Shown here: positions 18,603 to 26,458 of the stretch, piece after piece | Layout: the number at the start of each line of letters is the position of its first letter | Numbering within the stretch: the first letter of the stretch is position 1 | Assembly: GCF_902464545.1 (NCBI RefSeq) | Contig: NZ_CABQJR010000015.1 | Coordinates: 1-58,147, forward strand | Direction: 5' to 3' | Length of the DNA: 58,147 nucleotides | Source of the DNA: an uncultured Senegalimassilia sp. | GTDB lineage: Bacteria > Actinomycetota > Coriobacteriia > Coriobacteriales > Eggerthellaceae | Made by a program: the position numbers and the translations under genes | The notes under the pieces: generated by a model | The model's database searches: none | Seen by the model: only the letters and a program-made list of their open reading frames with translations | Told to the model about the DNA's origin: nothing

Positions 18603-19253
18603 ATGCTTAATATCCCCACTTCTTCTTCAATGCTTTTCGCCGGCATAGCCCAAGACGAAGCGAACTTGATGCTACCTTGCCTTGGGGCGACAAGAAGGGC
18701 TTTCAGCCGGGAGGAGCGGATCATGCGCGCCGGCCAGCCCACCGAGTACCTCGGCATCGTCCTGTCCGGGCGCGTGCGGATCGAGGTCTCGGACGCCTGG
18801 GGCGAGACGACGATTCTGGATATCTTGGGGCCCGGCTCGCTTTTCGCTCACGGATACGCCTGCAGCATGGAGCCCCTTGACATCGACGTGCTGGCAGATT
18901 CGGCCTGCGAGGTGGTGCTGCTCAAAGCCGAGCGCATCATCCACCCTTGCCCCAAGCAATGCGGCTGCCACGCGCACATTTCCTCGAACCTCATGCGCGC
19001 CTTGGCACTAAGCAACCTGGACATGAACCGCCGCGCCATCGCCATGACCCCCAAAACCATACGGGGCAAGATCCTCGCCTTCCTCTCGCAGCAGCAGAAA
19101 AAGGCCGGCACCCGCGCCTTCACCATCCCCTACAGCCAAACCAAGCTGGCAAGCTACCTCAGCGTCGACCGCAGCGCGCTATCGAACGAGCTGTCGAAGC
19201 TGCGCAAGGAAGGCGTCATCGACTATGAAGGCCGCACGTACCGGCTCCTGTAG
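18603..19253 (+). CDS. Crp/Fnr-family transcriptional regulator next to hcp
   Basis: 216 residues from ATG 18603 (AGGTGA 6 bases upstream; a GTG at 18594 is an alternative start). A cyclic-nucleotide-type beta-roll (residues about 35-110) precedes a Cys cluster, CPKQCGCH, at 116-123. The C-terminal HTH is IPYSQTKLASYLSVDRSALS, then NELSKLRKEGVIDYEG. The Cys pattern is frequent in this anaerobe group. The gene is divergent from hcp and probably controls it in response to NO or redox state, like HcpR proteins. A small dyad, TGTAGAACCTACA (18580-18592), lies just before the start. Confidence 0.85.
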   Translation: MLNIPTSSSMLFAGIAQDEANLMLPCLGATRRAFSREERIMRAGQPTEYLGIVLSGRVRIEVSDAWGETTILDILGPGSLFAHGYACSMEPLDIDVLADSACEVVLLKAERIIHPCPKQCGCHAHISSNLMRALALSNLDMNRRAIAMTPKTIRGKILAFLSQQQKKAGTRAFTIPYSQTKLASYLSVDRSALSNELSKLRKEGVIDYEGRTYRLL

Positions 19254-19329
19254 CGCGCAGGCAACTTGCTGACACGTTGCGGCTGACACGGATTTCCGCT
19301 GTGCGACCGACGCGAATCCTTGCACTCAC

Positions 19330-19665
19330 GTGCTAGACAAGGAAGCAACCATCAAGTTCTATCAAGAGGCGCTCGGCATGAAGGTGGTGTGCGAGATGGG
19401 CCCCGAGGACGGCTCCTGGACCAACACCTTCATGGCGAACGACGAGGCACCCTTCGAGATCGAGCTCACCTGGAACCGCGGGCAGGTGGAGCCCTACGAC
19501 AACGGCGGCAAGGACACCCACATCGCCTTCGCCGTGGACGATTTCGACGCCTTCCACGAGCTCCACGAGAAGATGGGGTGCATCATCCGGGAGAACCCCC
19601 GCATGGGCCTGTACTTCATCGCCGACCCCGACGACCAGTGGATCGAGATCATCCCCACAAAATAG
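19330..19665 (+). CDS. Glyoxalase/VOC-fold protein, shortened at the N-terminus
   Basis: 111 residues. It matches lactoylglutathione-lyase-type VOC proteins: KEATIKFYQEALGMKVV, FEIELTWN, THIAFAVDD and QWIEIIPTK. Three of the four usual metal ligands can be placed (Glu in FEIEL, His in THIAF, Glu in WIEI). The first strand, which supplies the fourth ligand (a His), is missing. The only start is GTG 19330 with no ribosome site, and the frame upstream (NPCTHV) is not family-like. The gene is probably damaged at its 5' end or expressed from an unusual start. It follows the Crp gene by 76 bp on the same strand. Confidence 0.65.
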   Translation: MLDKEATIKFYQEALGMKVVCEMGPEDGSWTNTFMANDEAPFEIELTWNRGQVEPYDNGGKDTHIAFAVDDFDAFHELHEKMGCIIRENPRMGLYFIADPDDQWIEIIPTK

Positions 19666-19805
19666 GAATTCGCAGGCGTTTCCTCGGACGGGCAGCGCAA
19701 TCGGCTCGATCTCGCGCCAACCAGGAGGCGCCCCGCTGCGCTGCCCATGTGCCAACCTTGAAGCCCGCATACGGGCAGCGCACAAAAGCCCGGACCGCGG
19801 CGGCC

Positions 19806-20648
19806 CTACAGCGCGCTCATGCGCACGCTCATGTCGAGGGGTTTGGCGAAGTGCAGGCAGGTGGTCGCCAGGCCGTCGACGCCGGTGGCGGCGTACTCGG
19901 CGGCGTTGCCCAAGTTAACGCCTCCGGCGGCGATGAGCGTCACGTGAGGGTTGATGGCCTTGAGTTGCGGCACCAGCTGCGCGACCTGTTCGGGCGCCAC
20001 CTTGTCAAGCTGAACGCCGTCGACGCCGGCTTCCACCAGGCGCACCGCGTCTTCGGTGCTCGACTCGACGAACAGCTTCTTCTCGCAGACCTTCGCCTTG
20101 AGCTGCGGCAGGTCGGCGATGAGCTTCTCAAGCCCGCCGTAGAAGGTCAGGTGATGATCGAAGACGAGCACCGTCTCGCTTAATCCCAAACGATGAGGGA
20201 AAGCACCACCGACCGTGAGCGCCTTGACGTCGAAGGGCTTGGTGCCGGGCATGAGCTTGCGGGTGGAAAGCACCTCGCACAGCGGGTTCACGGCATGCAC
20301 GGCGTCTACCATCTGCTTGGCCTTGGTGGCAAGCGCGCAATAGTACTCGAAGATGTTCAGGCAGATCTTCCAACCCATATGCAGGCCGGCCGCAGGGCCT
20401 TCAACGGTCATGAACACGTCGCCGGGCGCAAGCATGGTGCCGCTGGGAAGCGCTTCGGCCACCGTACAGCCGAAGCGGCTGAAGATGCGGGCGGCCTCCT
20501 CAGTCCCGCAAAGCAGGGCCGCGTCGCGCGTGTAGTACTCCATGCGGCCCGGCTGCGCGCCGATGCCCAGGACATGCGTGGTCAAGTCGATCCCGCTGGG
20601 GATGTCGGAAGCGATAAGCTCATCGAGATAGCTGTCCGGGATATACAT
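19806..20648 (-). CDS. modD: ModD, molybdenum-operon phosphoribosyltransferase-like protein
   Basis: 280 residues. It belongs to the quinolinate/nicotinate phosphoribosyltransferase fold, ModD branch: STRKLMPGTKPFDVKALTVG, then GGAFPHRLGLSETVLVFDHH. A Lys/Glu/Asp pocket follows (LFVESSTEDAVRLVEAGVDG, then VQLDKVAP), and the end is GLATTCLHFAKPLDMSVRM. ModD proteins are found with molybdate transporters; the reaction is not firmly known. The gene is the fourth of modA-modB-modC-modD, 55 bp after modC with a GGAGG ribosome site. Co-transcription with modABC is likely. Confidence 0.88.
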   Translation of the reverse strand: MYIPDSYLDELIASDIPSGIDLTTHVLGIGAQPGRMEYYTRDAALLCGTEEAARIFSRFGCTVAEALPSGTMLAPGDVFMTVEGPAAGLHMGWKICLNIFEYYCALATKAKQMVDAVHAVNPLCEVLSTRKLMPGTKPFDVKALTVGGAFPHRLGLSETVLVFDHHLTFYGGLEKLIADLPQLKAKVCEKKLFVESSTEDAVRLVEAGVDGVQLDKVAPEQVAQLVPQLKAINPHVTLIAAGGVNLGNAAEYAATGVDGLATTCLHFAKPLDMSVRMSAL

Positions 20649-20703
20649 ATGATTCCTCCTTGCGCTTCCTAGCGCGTGGTTTTCCTTCTTGAAGATGATA
20701 CTG

Positions 20704-21420
20704 CTAGCCGCGGCCCAGAAACGCCATCACCTGCGGGGAGAACTCGCGCGTGAACAGCTCGTCGGCAGGACACACCGCCTGCAGCGCGCCACCCAGGATG
20801 ATGCCCGCGCGATGCCCCAGGCTGCGCGCCTCGTTGAAGTCGTGCGTGACGAACACCACAGTGCAACGGAAACGGCCGTGCACATCGCGCAGCGTCTCGT
20901 ACATACGCTTCTTGGTGGTGGGGTCGAGCGCCGAGAACGGCTCATCAAGCAGCAGGATCTCGGGCTGCATCACCAATGCGCGTGCCAACGCCGCACGCTG
21001 GCCCTCGCCGCCGCTGATGATGCCGGGGTACCGGTCGGCGATGTGGCGGATGGAGAACAAATCGAGCATCTCCTCCACACGGCGTGCCGCCTCCGCCTTC
21101 GGGACACGCGCCATCCTCAGGCCATAGCCGATGTTTTCCGCAACCGTCATATGCGGGAACAGCGCGTGATCCTGATAGACGATCCCCAGCCGCCGCTGCT
21201 GCACGGGCAGACAGCGAACGTCCTTGCCATCAAGCAAGATGCTGCCGTCCTCCAGGGGAAACGCGCCGGCGATCGCCTCGAGCAGCACGGTCTTGCCGGC
21301 GCCCGTCTCCCCCACGATGGCGAATATCTCGTGCGGCTCGATATGCAATTCGTCAACGCGCAGCAAGAAGCTGCCGCGGCGCGCCACCATGTCGCGAATC
21401 TCGATGCTGCCGCCGCTCAT
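20704..21420 (-). CDS. modC: Molybdate ABC transporter ATP-binding protein
   Basis: 238 residues from ATG 21420. The P-loop is GETGAGKT near residues 36-43, the Q-loop YQDHALF, the signature ISGGEGQRAALARAL (usual form LSGGEQQR), Walker B ILLLDEPFSALD, and the switch His is in FVTHDFNEA. It powers molybdate or tungstate import with ModA and ModB at the membrane. The ATG overlaps the stop of modB by 4 bp (21417-21420). The C-terminal molybdate-binding MOP domain found in many ModC proteins is absent, as the protein ends soon after the ABC domain. Confidence 0.92.
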   Translation of the reverse strand: MSGGSIEIRDMVARRGSFLLRVDELHIEPHEIFAIVGETGAGKTVLLEAIAGAFPLEDGSILLDGKDVRCLPVQQRRLGIVYQDHALFPHMTVAENIGYGLRMARVPKAEAARRVEEMLDLFSIRHIADRYPGIISGGEGQRAALARALVMQPEILLLDEPFSALDPTTKKRMYETLRDVHGRFRCTVVFVTHDFNEARSLGHRAGIILGGALQAVCPADELFTREFSPQVMAFLGRG

Positions 21421-22307
21421 CGCCGTCCCTCGCATTCCTCGCATGCCTTCATGCGTCTCAAGCCCAATCCCTTGCCGGCCCTGCCCACGCGGCTTGCGCC
21501 CGTGGGACGGTCGAGCACGTTCGCCACCACCAGCGTGAACGCCGAAACCAGCAGCATGATCATGGCCGTGGCCATAGCGGTTTCGGTGTTGCCGGTGGAA
21601 ATGCTCAGGTAGATGCTGCCGGGAAGGGTCTCGGTCTTCATGCGCGTCACGCCCACCAGCATGAGCGTCGCCCCGAACTCGCCCATGCCGCGCGCCCAGG
21701 TGAGTACGAACGCGCTGATGATCTGGTTGCGGCACATGGGCACGATGATGGTGCGGAACACGTCCCAGGGCATAGCGCCCAGCGTCTGCGCTACGAACTC
21801 GATGCGCGGATTGACGCCGGCGAAGGCGGTGCGCATCATGCGGATGGCGAAGGGCAGGTTCACGATCATCTGGGCGAACACGATGCCCGCAGGCGAGAAG
21901 ACCACGGCAAAGCCCGCCTCCTTGAGCGCCTTGCCCAGCGGCGACGAGAAGATCAGCAGCAAGGCGAAGCCCAGCAGGATATAAGGCAGCGACAGCGTGA
22001 GCTCCATGAGGATCTCGGCCAGGCGCTTGCCGGGAAACGCCACATGCGACAGCGCATAGGCGGTCGGCAGCGACAGCAGCAGGCAGATGACGGTGGAAAT
22101 GCTCGAAGTGGTCACGCTCATGCGCAAGGAGAACAATACCTCCTCGGAGCTGATGGCCTCGCCGAAATGCGAGATGCCGCCCGCCACAATAGCGAAGATG
22201 GCGCTCCCGATGAACAGGAGCACCATCCCCGTTACCAGCATGCACAATGCCGGGAAGATGTTGCGCTTGCGGCCTCTGTGACGTTTTGGCTCAGGTGCCG
22301 CGAACAT
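21417..22307 (-). CDS. modB: Molybdate ABC transporter permease
   Basis: 296 residues with about six membrane helices. The binding-protein-dependent permease loop reads EFVAQTLGAMPWDVFRTIIV, with ARGMGEFGATLMLVG following. The latter is the typical ModB/CysT sequence. It starts with MFAAPEPKRHRG, a basic cytoplasmic segment. The C-terminus (about 30 residues, rich in Arg, Lys and Glu) is longer than usual. It begins 3 bases after the end of modA and overlaps modC by 4 bp, so the three are tightly coupled. Confidence 0.92.
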   Translation of the reverse strand: MFAAPEPKRHRGRKRNIFPALCMLVTGMVLLFIGSAIFAIVAGGISHFGEAISSEEVLFSLRMSVTTSSISTVICLLLSLPTAYALSHVAFPGKRLAEILMELTLSLPYILLGFALLLIFSSPLGKALKEAGFAVVFSPAGIVFAQMIVNLPFAIRMMRTAFAGVNPRIEFVAQTLGAMPWDVFRTIIVPMCRNQIISAFVLTWARGMGEFGATLMLVGVTRMKTETLPGSIYLSISTGNTETAMATAMIMLLVSAFTLVVANVLDRPTGASRVGRAGKGLGLRRMKACEECEGRR

Positions 22308-22310
22308 GCG

Positions 22311-23129
22311 TTACACCAGCTCGTAGCCGAACTTGGTCCAGATGTTCTTGGCAGTTTCGGTCTGCAGGAACTCGGAGAAGGCCTTGACGGCGTCGGCATC
22401 GGCGGCACAGGTCAGCTCGGCGCTGGGCACGGTCTTGACGTAGTTTTCCATGCCGGAGTTCTCAAGGATGGTCAGGCCGTCCTTGCCCGCGTTCTCCTTC
22501 CACACGATGGCGGCGTCGCCCTCGCCCTTGGCCAGCGCCTCGGCGATCTGCGGAGCGGTTGTGGAGGTGGTGATGGCGCCAGAGGCCTTGACCTGCTCCA
22601 TGATGCCGGCATCGGTCATGGCCTTGACGGCGATCTTGCCGATCGGCGTGGACTCAGGGTCGCCCAGCAGAAGGGTGTCGCACTTCACAAGGTCGCTGAC
22701 GGTCTGGATGCCCTTGGGGTTGTCGGCGGGCACGACCAGGACGGGAATGTGCTTGACCAGGTCGGTGCTGGTGGCAACATAATCGCTGACGGGCTTGAGC
22801 TCATCGGCGGAGCCTGCGATGAAGAAGTCGCCCTCCTGCGTGGTGTTGATCTGCGTCTGGATCTGAGCGGCGTTGGCGAAGGTGATGTTCATCTCGCAGC
22901 CGGTTTCGGCCTTGAAGGCGTCCGCGATCTCCTGGAACGGCTTGGTCATGCCGGCGCCACAATAGATGTTGAGGCTCTTGCCCTCAAGGCTGGCTGCAGC
23001 GGTCTGCTCCGGCTGCTCGGCCTTCTGCTCGCCCTTGTCGGAGGAGCATCCTGCCAGCACGCCGCAGGCGAGCACGGCGGCAAACGCCACGGCCGCGATC
23101 GCTGTCAGGCGGTTCTTCATCTTTTTCAT
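22311..23129 (-). CDS. modA: Molybdate-binding lipoprotein
   Basis: 272 residues from ATG 23129 (GAAGGGA upstream). A lipoprotein signal ends in LAGC (residues 25-28), so the mature protein is anchored outside the membrane. The periplasmic-binding fold follows: LNIYCGAGMTKPFQEIADAF, FANAAQIQTQI, FFIAGSADELKP, LLLGDPESTPIGKIA and AIVWKEN, typical of ModA-type anion receptors. It binds molybdate or tungstate for ModBC. It is the first gene of the operon. The leader carries a promoter (23205-23234) and a 32-bp near-perfect palindrome (23162-23193). Confidence 0.92.
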   Translation of the reverse strand: MKKMKNRLTAIAAVAFAAVLACGVLAGCSSDKGEQKAEQPEQTAAASLEGKSLNIYCGAGMTKPFQEIADAFKAETGCEMNITFANAAQIQTQINTTQEGDFFIAGSADELKPVSDYVATSTDLVKHIPVLVVPADNPKGIQTVSDLVKCDTLLLGDPESTPIGKIAVKAMTDAGIMEQVKASGAITTSTTAPQIAEALAKGEGDAAIVWKENAGKDGLTILENSGMENYVKTVPSAELTCAADADAVKAFSEFLQTETAKNIWTKFGYELV

Positions 23130-23161
23130 ACTGGTTCCCTTCTTTTTTGTCCCCATACCAC

Positions 23162-23193
23162 CAGGCGCCCCTTCGCATGCGAAAGGGCGCCTG
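23162..23193 (-). promoter_or_regulatory. Near-perfect 32-bp palindrome in the modA leader
   Basis: Arms 23162-23177 and 23178-23193 pair at 15 of 16 positions with no spacer. The palindrome lies between the predicted promoter and the modA start, about 12 bp beyond the -10 element. It could be an operator for a molybdate-responsive repressor or an mRNA hairpin. It is not the classic ModE box, nor the much longer Moco riboswitch. Confidence 0.6.
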
Positions 23194-23204
23194 TCATTTC
23201 GCTG

Positions 23205-23234
23205 ATTATACACAGACGATAATAATATTTGCAA
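23205..23234 (-). promoter_or_regulatory. Predicted promoter of modABCD
   Basis: On the minus strand TTGCAA (23234-23229) and TATAAT (23210-23205) are separated by 18 bp, a good match to the housekeeping consensus. Transcription would start near 23198, just before the palindrome. The rest of the gap to 23472 shows nothing else. Confidence 0.6.
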
Positions 23235-23472
23235 GTGCCTATAATCACGAATGAAAATAACCGCTTGAGGTAAACGATAGCTCGTGGCTGAGCACATTCA
23301 GGAGAAAATGCCTGGTCAAAAAGCGTTGCTCTATAGCCTGGAAGCTGCAAAGCCTGTACGCACTGCAATCGCGAAGGTGCTTGATACCGAGACATTCAAG
23401 GAAACGGGCCTATCCCGCCAAAGCCCCAAGCACAGACGATCGCGCCGAGGCCCCCAACGCTCCCCTTCCCCG

Positions 23473-24615
23473 CTAAACGCCGAACAACGCGGCGGTTTCC
23501 GCCATACGCTGCGCGATGGGCACGCCGAACGGGCAGTTCGCCTCGCAGGCGCCGCATCCGGTGCAGTCCCCGGCGCGAACCTCAAGGGCAAGGTAATGGT
23601 CGCGCACAGATGCGGGCACCTCATCCTGCATCTGCGCAAGGTCGGAGTACTTGTTCACCTCGGCAATGTTGATGCCCACGGTGCAAGGCTGGCAATGCCC
23701 GCAGTAAATGCAGTTGCCGAAATAAGCGTGCTGCGGCGCGCTAGCCAAGATGGATGCATAGTTTTTCGCCTCGTCATCAGCGGTTTCGTACGCCAGGCAA
23801 CCTGCGCATTCCTCGATGTCCCTGAAGCCGGCCAACACGGAGGCGACCGCGGGGCGGGTCAGACAGTAATGGCAAGCCTGCACGGGGGTCATCGCCGCAC
23901 CGAACGGCGATTTCCCGGCGTCGAACAGGCGCCCGCCCGCGAACGGCTTCATCACGGTGATGCCCACGCCGTTTTTCTCGCACAGCGCGTACAGACGCTT
24001 GCGCTGCGGGTCCATGTTCTCAAGGCCGGGCTGATACTCGTCCTTGAACAGGTCGTTGATGTCCTCGGAAGCAGGCAGCATGTCGTAAGCGGGGTTGATC
24101 GAGAACATGATCATCTCGATGTCCGGCGTGGCCGCAGCCCGCAGTGCAACCTCAGGGTTGTGTGTGGACAGGCCGATGTGATCGATGCGCCCTGCAGCCT
24201 TCTCGGCGCGCACGTACTCGATGAAGGGACCTTCCATGATCTGCTCGAACTCGGCGACCGCATCCACGAAGTGGATCAGCCCCAGCTCGATATGCCCGCC
24301 GAAGCAAGCGAGCAACTCCTCCCATGCCGGGATCACCGCATCCATGTCGCGCGTGCGGGTGTATTGGCCGTTTTGCCAGGTGGCGCCGAAGTGACCTTGC
24401 ACGATCCACTTGTCGCGATTCGCGCAGACGGCGTTGCCCAAAACCCTGCGCACCGCCGGGTCGGCCATCCAGCAATCCACGATGTTGACGCCCTGCTCCA
24501 CCGCGAAATCAACCAAACGGGAAACCTTCTCCTGGTCATCGCCCGGCATCCACTCCGCGCCGAAGCCGATCTCGCTGACCTCAAGCCCGGTCACGCCCAA
24601 ACGTCTGTACTTCAT
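23473..24615 (-). CDS. Aldo/keto reductase-fold protein with C-terminal 4Fe-4S ferredoxin domain
   Basis: 380 residues, ATG 24615 with an AGGGGG ribosome site. The TIM-barrel AKR fold is seen in KYRRLGVTGLEVSEIGFGA, the IGLSTHNPEVALRA strand and the region around FAGGRL. The C-terminus has CIYCGHCQPC (near 308-317) and CTGCGACEANCPFG (near 353-366), enough for two 4Fe-4S clusters. The usual catalytic Tyr (D-x3-x-Y) is replaced: after D47 the sequence is CWMADP. The strand that should carry the Lys reads WIVQGHFG. So classical NADPH aldose chemistry is doubtful. It is the only gene in its unit. Repeated AGGAGC motifs lie upstream. Confidence 0.82.
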   Translation of the reverse strand: MKYRRLGVTGLEVSEIGFGAEWMPGDDQEKVSRLVDFAVEQGVNIVDCWMADPAVRRVLGNAVCANRDKWIVQGHFGATWQNGQYTRTRDMDAVIPAWEELLACFGGHIELGLIHFVDAVAEFEQIMEGPFIEYVRAEKAAGRIDHIGLSTHNPEVALRAAATPDIEMIMFSINPAYDMLPASEDINDLFKDEYQPGLENMDPQRKRLYALCEKNGVGITVMKPFAGGRLFDAGKSPFGAAMTPVQACHYCLTRPAVASVLAGFRDIEECAGCLAYETADDEAKNYASILASAPQHAYFGNCIYCGHCQPCTVGINIAEVNKYSDLAQMQDEVPASVRDHYLALEVRAGDCTGCGACEANCPFGVPIAQRMAETAALFGV

Positions 24616-24992
24616 GGAACCCCCTTCGCTCGATACCGTACCCGTATCCTACCAGGAGCAACCGCACAATCACCAGGAGCAGCCCCGCGACCTCGCCAGG
24701 AGCACCCGCAGGCATACATCGATGGCACGGCTGCTCCTGCGCCGACGCCGCAGGAGCGATCCCCACAACCGGGCAATATGCGCATCCTCATGCCGTCGAG
24801 AGGGAATCGAATGTCGCCTCCCAACGGCGCGCAAACACGGCCCACTTGCCGCCGAATAGGGTAAATCCGCTGCTCGACCGCAAAAAAGCAGGTCTCGGCA
24901 AAGGAAAACCTGGACCCAGCCGCATATAATATCGAGTTATGACTCATGCGTTGCGCACGGCAGCGCATACCCGCGAACTAAAGGAGCTCTGC
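24616..24992. promoter_or_regulatory. Divergent control region between the aldo/keto reductase and guaA, with iterated motifs
   Basis: CCAGGAGCA occurs three times in the same orientation (24652-24660, 24673-24681, 24696-24704), 21 and 23 bp apart. Its core recurs as an inverted pair (24733-24741 and 24749-24757). The spacing of about two helical turns is what cooperative regulator sites look like. TATAAT at 24925-24930 is a likely -10 element for guaA. Confidence 0.5.
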
Positions 24993-25973
24993 ATGGATCC
25001 GAACAAGCGTCCCGACGATATGGTGCGCATCACCACCCCCGAACTTGCCCAGGCGTTCATCGACGAACAGGTTGCCGCAGTCCGAGAGCAAATCGGCGAC
25101 AAGAAGGTCCTGCTGGCCCTTTCCGGCGGCGTCGACAGCTCCGTCGTGGCCGCGCTGCTCATCCGCGCCATCGGCAAGCAGCTCATCTGCGTGCACGTCA
25201 ATCACGGCCTTATGCGCAAGGGCGAAAGCGAGCAGGTCATCGACGTGTTCAAGAACCAGCTGGACGCGAACCTGGTCTACGTGGACGCAACCGACCGCTT
25301 CCTGGGCAAGCTCGTCGACATCGAGGAGCCCGAGGCCAAGCGCAAGATCATCGGCGCCGAGTTCATCCGCGTGTTCGAGGAGGAGGCCCGCAAGGTCGGC
25401 AACGAGGTCAGCTTCCTGGCTCAGGGCACCATCTACCCCGACATCCTGGAGTCCCAGGACGGCGTGAAGGCGCACCACAACGTAGGCGGCCTGCCCGATG
25501 ATCTGCAGTTCGAGCTGTGCGAGCCCGTCAAGCTGCTGTACAAGGACGAGGTGCGCGTGGTCGGCCGCGAGCTGGGTCTGCCCGAGAACATGGTCGAGCG
25601 CCAGCCCTTCCCTGGCCCTGGCCTGGGCGTTCGCTGCTTGGGCGCCATCACCCGCGACCGCCTGGAGGCGCTGCGCGAGGCCGACGCCATCGTGCGCGAG
25701 GAGATCGACAACGCCGGCCTGACCATCTGGCAGTACTTCGCCGTGGTGCCCGACTTCCGCGCAACCGGCGTGCGCGAAGGCAAGCGCGCTTACGACTGGC
25801 CCTGCATCATCCGCTGCATCAACACGGTCGACGTCATGACCGCCGAGGTTCCCGAGCTTGATTGGGCGCTGCTCAAGCGCATCACCGCCCGCATCACCGC
25901 TGAGGTCCCCCGCATCTGCCGCGTGTGCTACGACCTCACCCCCAAGCCCGTCGGCACGGTGGAGTGGGAGTAA
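24993..25973 (+). CDS. guaA: GMP synthase ATP-pyrophosphatase subunit (no glutaminase domain)
   Basis: 326 residues from ATG 24993 (AAGGAG 7 bases upstream). The PP-loop SGGVDSS is at 44-50, followed by KRKIIGAEFIRVFEEEA, LAQGTIYPDILES, HHNVGGLP and PFPGPGLGVRCLG. The protein ends in the dimerisation domain (TPKPVGTVEWE). It converts XMP to GMP with ATP. The roughly 200-residue glutamine amidotransferase domain of ordinary bacterial GuaA is absent. Either a separate glutaminase subunit exists elsewhere, as in archaea, or ammonia is used directly. It sits near purine-oxidising genes. A clear terminator follows (26000-26030). Confidence 0.93.
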   Translation: MDPNKRPDDMVRITTPELAQAFIDEQVAAVREQIGDKKVLLALSGGVDSSVVAALLIRAIGKQLICVHVNHGLMRKGESEQVIDVFKNQLDANLVYVDATDRFLGKLVDIEEPEAKRKIIGAEFIRVFEEEARKVGNEVSFLAQGTIYPDILESQDGVKAHHNVGGLPDDLQFELCEPVKLLYKDEVRVVGRELGLPENMVERQPFPGPGLGVRCLGAITRDRLEALREADAIVREEIDNAGLTIWQYFAVVPDFRATGVREGKRAYDWPCIIRCINTVDVMTAEVPELDWALLKRITARITAEVPRICRVCYDLTPKPVGTVEWE

Positions 25974-25999
25974 ACCCGCAACAACATATCGCCCATCCG

Positions 26000-26030
26000 A
26001 GGCGCTTTGCTTTTTGCAAGGCGCCTTTTT
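26000..26030 (+). terminator. Rho-independent terminator of guaA
   Basis: Arms 26000-26010 and 26016-26026 pair fully with one G-U, around a TTTTT loop, and are followed by a run of T (26026-26030). It lies 27 bp after the guaA stop. Confidence 0.85.
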
Positions 26031-26181
26031 CGTGAGAGATCGTTTGCAACGCTTCTTGCACCGATAGCGAATTGCCTTATTTACATTTCATAATGCAACA
26101 TATAATTGACATTACGATTTGGATGCAATATATTTCTGTCATGTTGCAACGGATATCTGTCCATATGTCGAAAGGAAGCCC

Positions 26182-26391
26182 ATGCCGGGCCAGAAAAACC
26201 TACGTATGAAGGCAGCGCGCGCAGCGGCCGGCCTTTCGCAATCCGATCTCGCCGAAGCCGTCGGCGTCACACGCCAAACCATCGGCCTTATCGAGGCAGG
26301 CGGTTATAATCCCACGCTCAATTTATGCGTTGCCATTTGCAAAACCCTTCATGTCACCCTAAACGACCTTTTCTGGGACGAAGATCGCTAA
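26182..26391 (+). CDS. Small XRE-family repressor
   Basis: 69 residues from ATG 26182, with AAAGGA 9 bases upstream. The whole protein is one HTH: MKAARAAAGLSQSDLAEAVG, then VTRQTIGLIEAGGYNPTLNL and CKTLHVTLNDLFW. This is the compact YgzD-like type often paired with a membrane protein gene. Such a gene follows 67 bp downstream (26459), so the two probably form an operon under the repressor's own control. Upstream DNA around 26080-26160 is AT-rich and likely holds the promoter. Confidence 0.88.
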   Translation: MPGQKNLRMKAARAAAGLSQSDLAEAVGVTRQTIGLIEAGGYNPTLNLCVAICKTLHVTLNDLFWDEDR

Positions 26392-26458
26392 CCCGGTTCC
26401 GCCATCTGCAACCCAGCACGTTAACCCAAACTCGAACACATCCTTTTAGGAGAGAATC

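Noticed and set aside
21421..22245. Upstream extension of the modC frame through modB
   Set aside because: It is modB read in another frame. The true modC start is the ATG overlapping the modB stop.
23162..23193. Moco riboswitch in the modA leader
   Set aside because: Only one simple hairpin is present. The known Moco riboswitch is over 100 nt with several conserved stems.
21084..23222. 712-codon plus-strand frame opposite the mod operon
   Set aside because: Shadow of modABC; His/Gln/Arg-rich composition and no recognisable domain.
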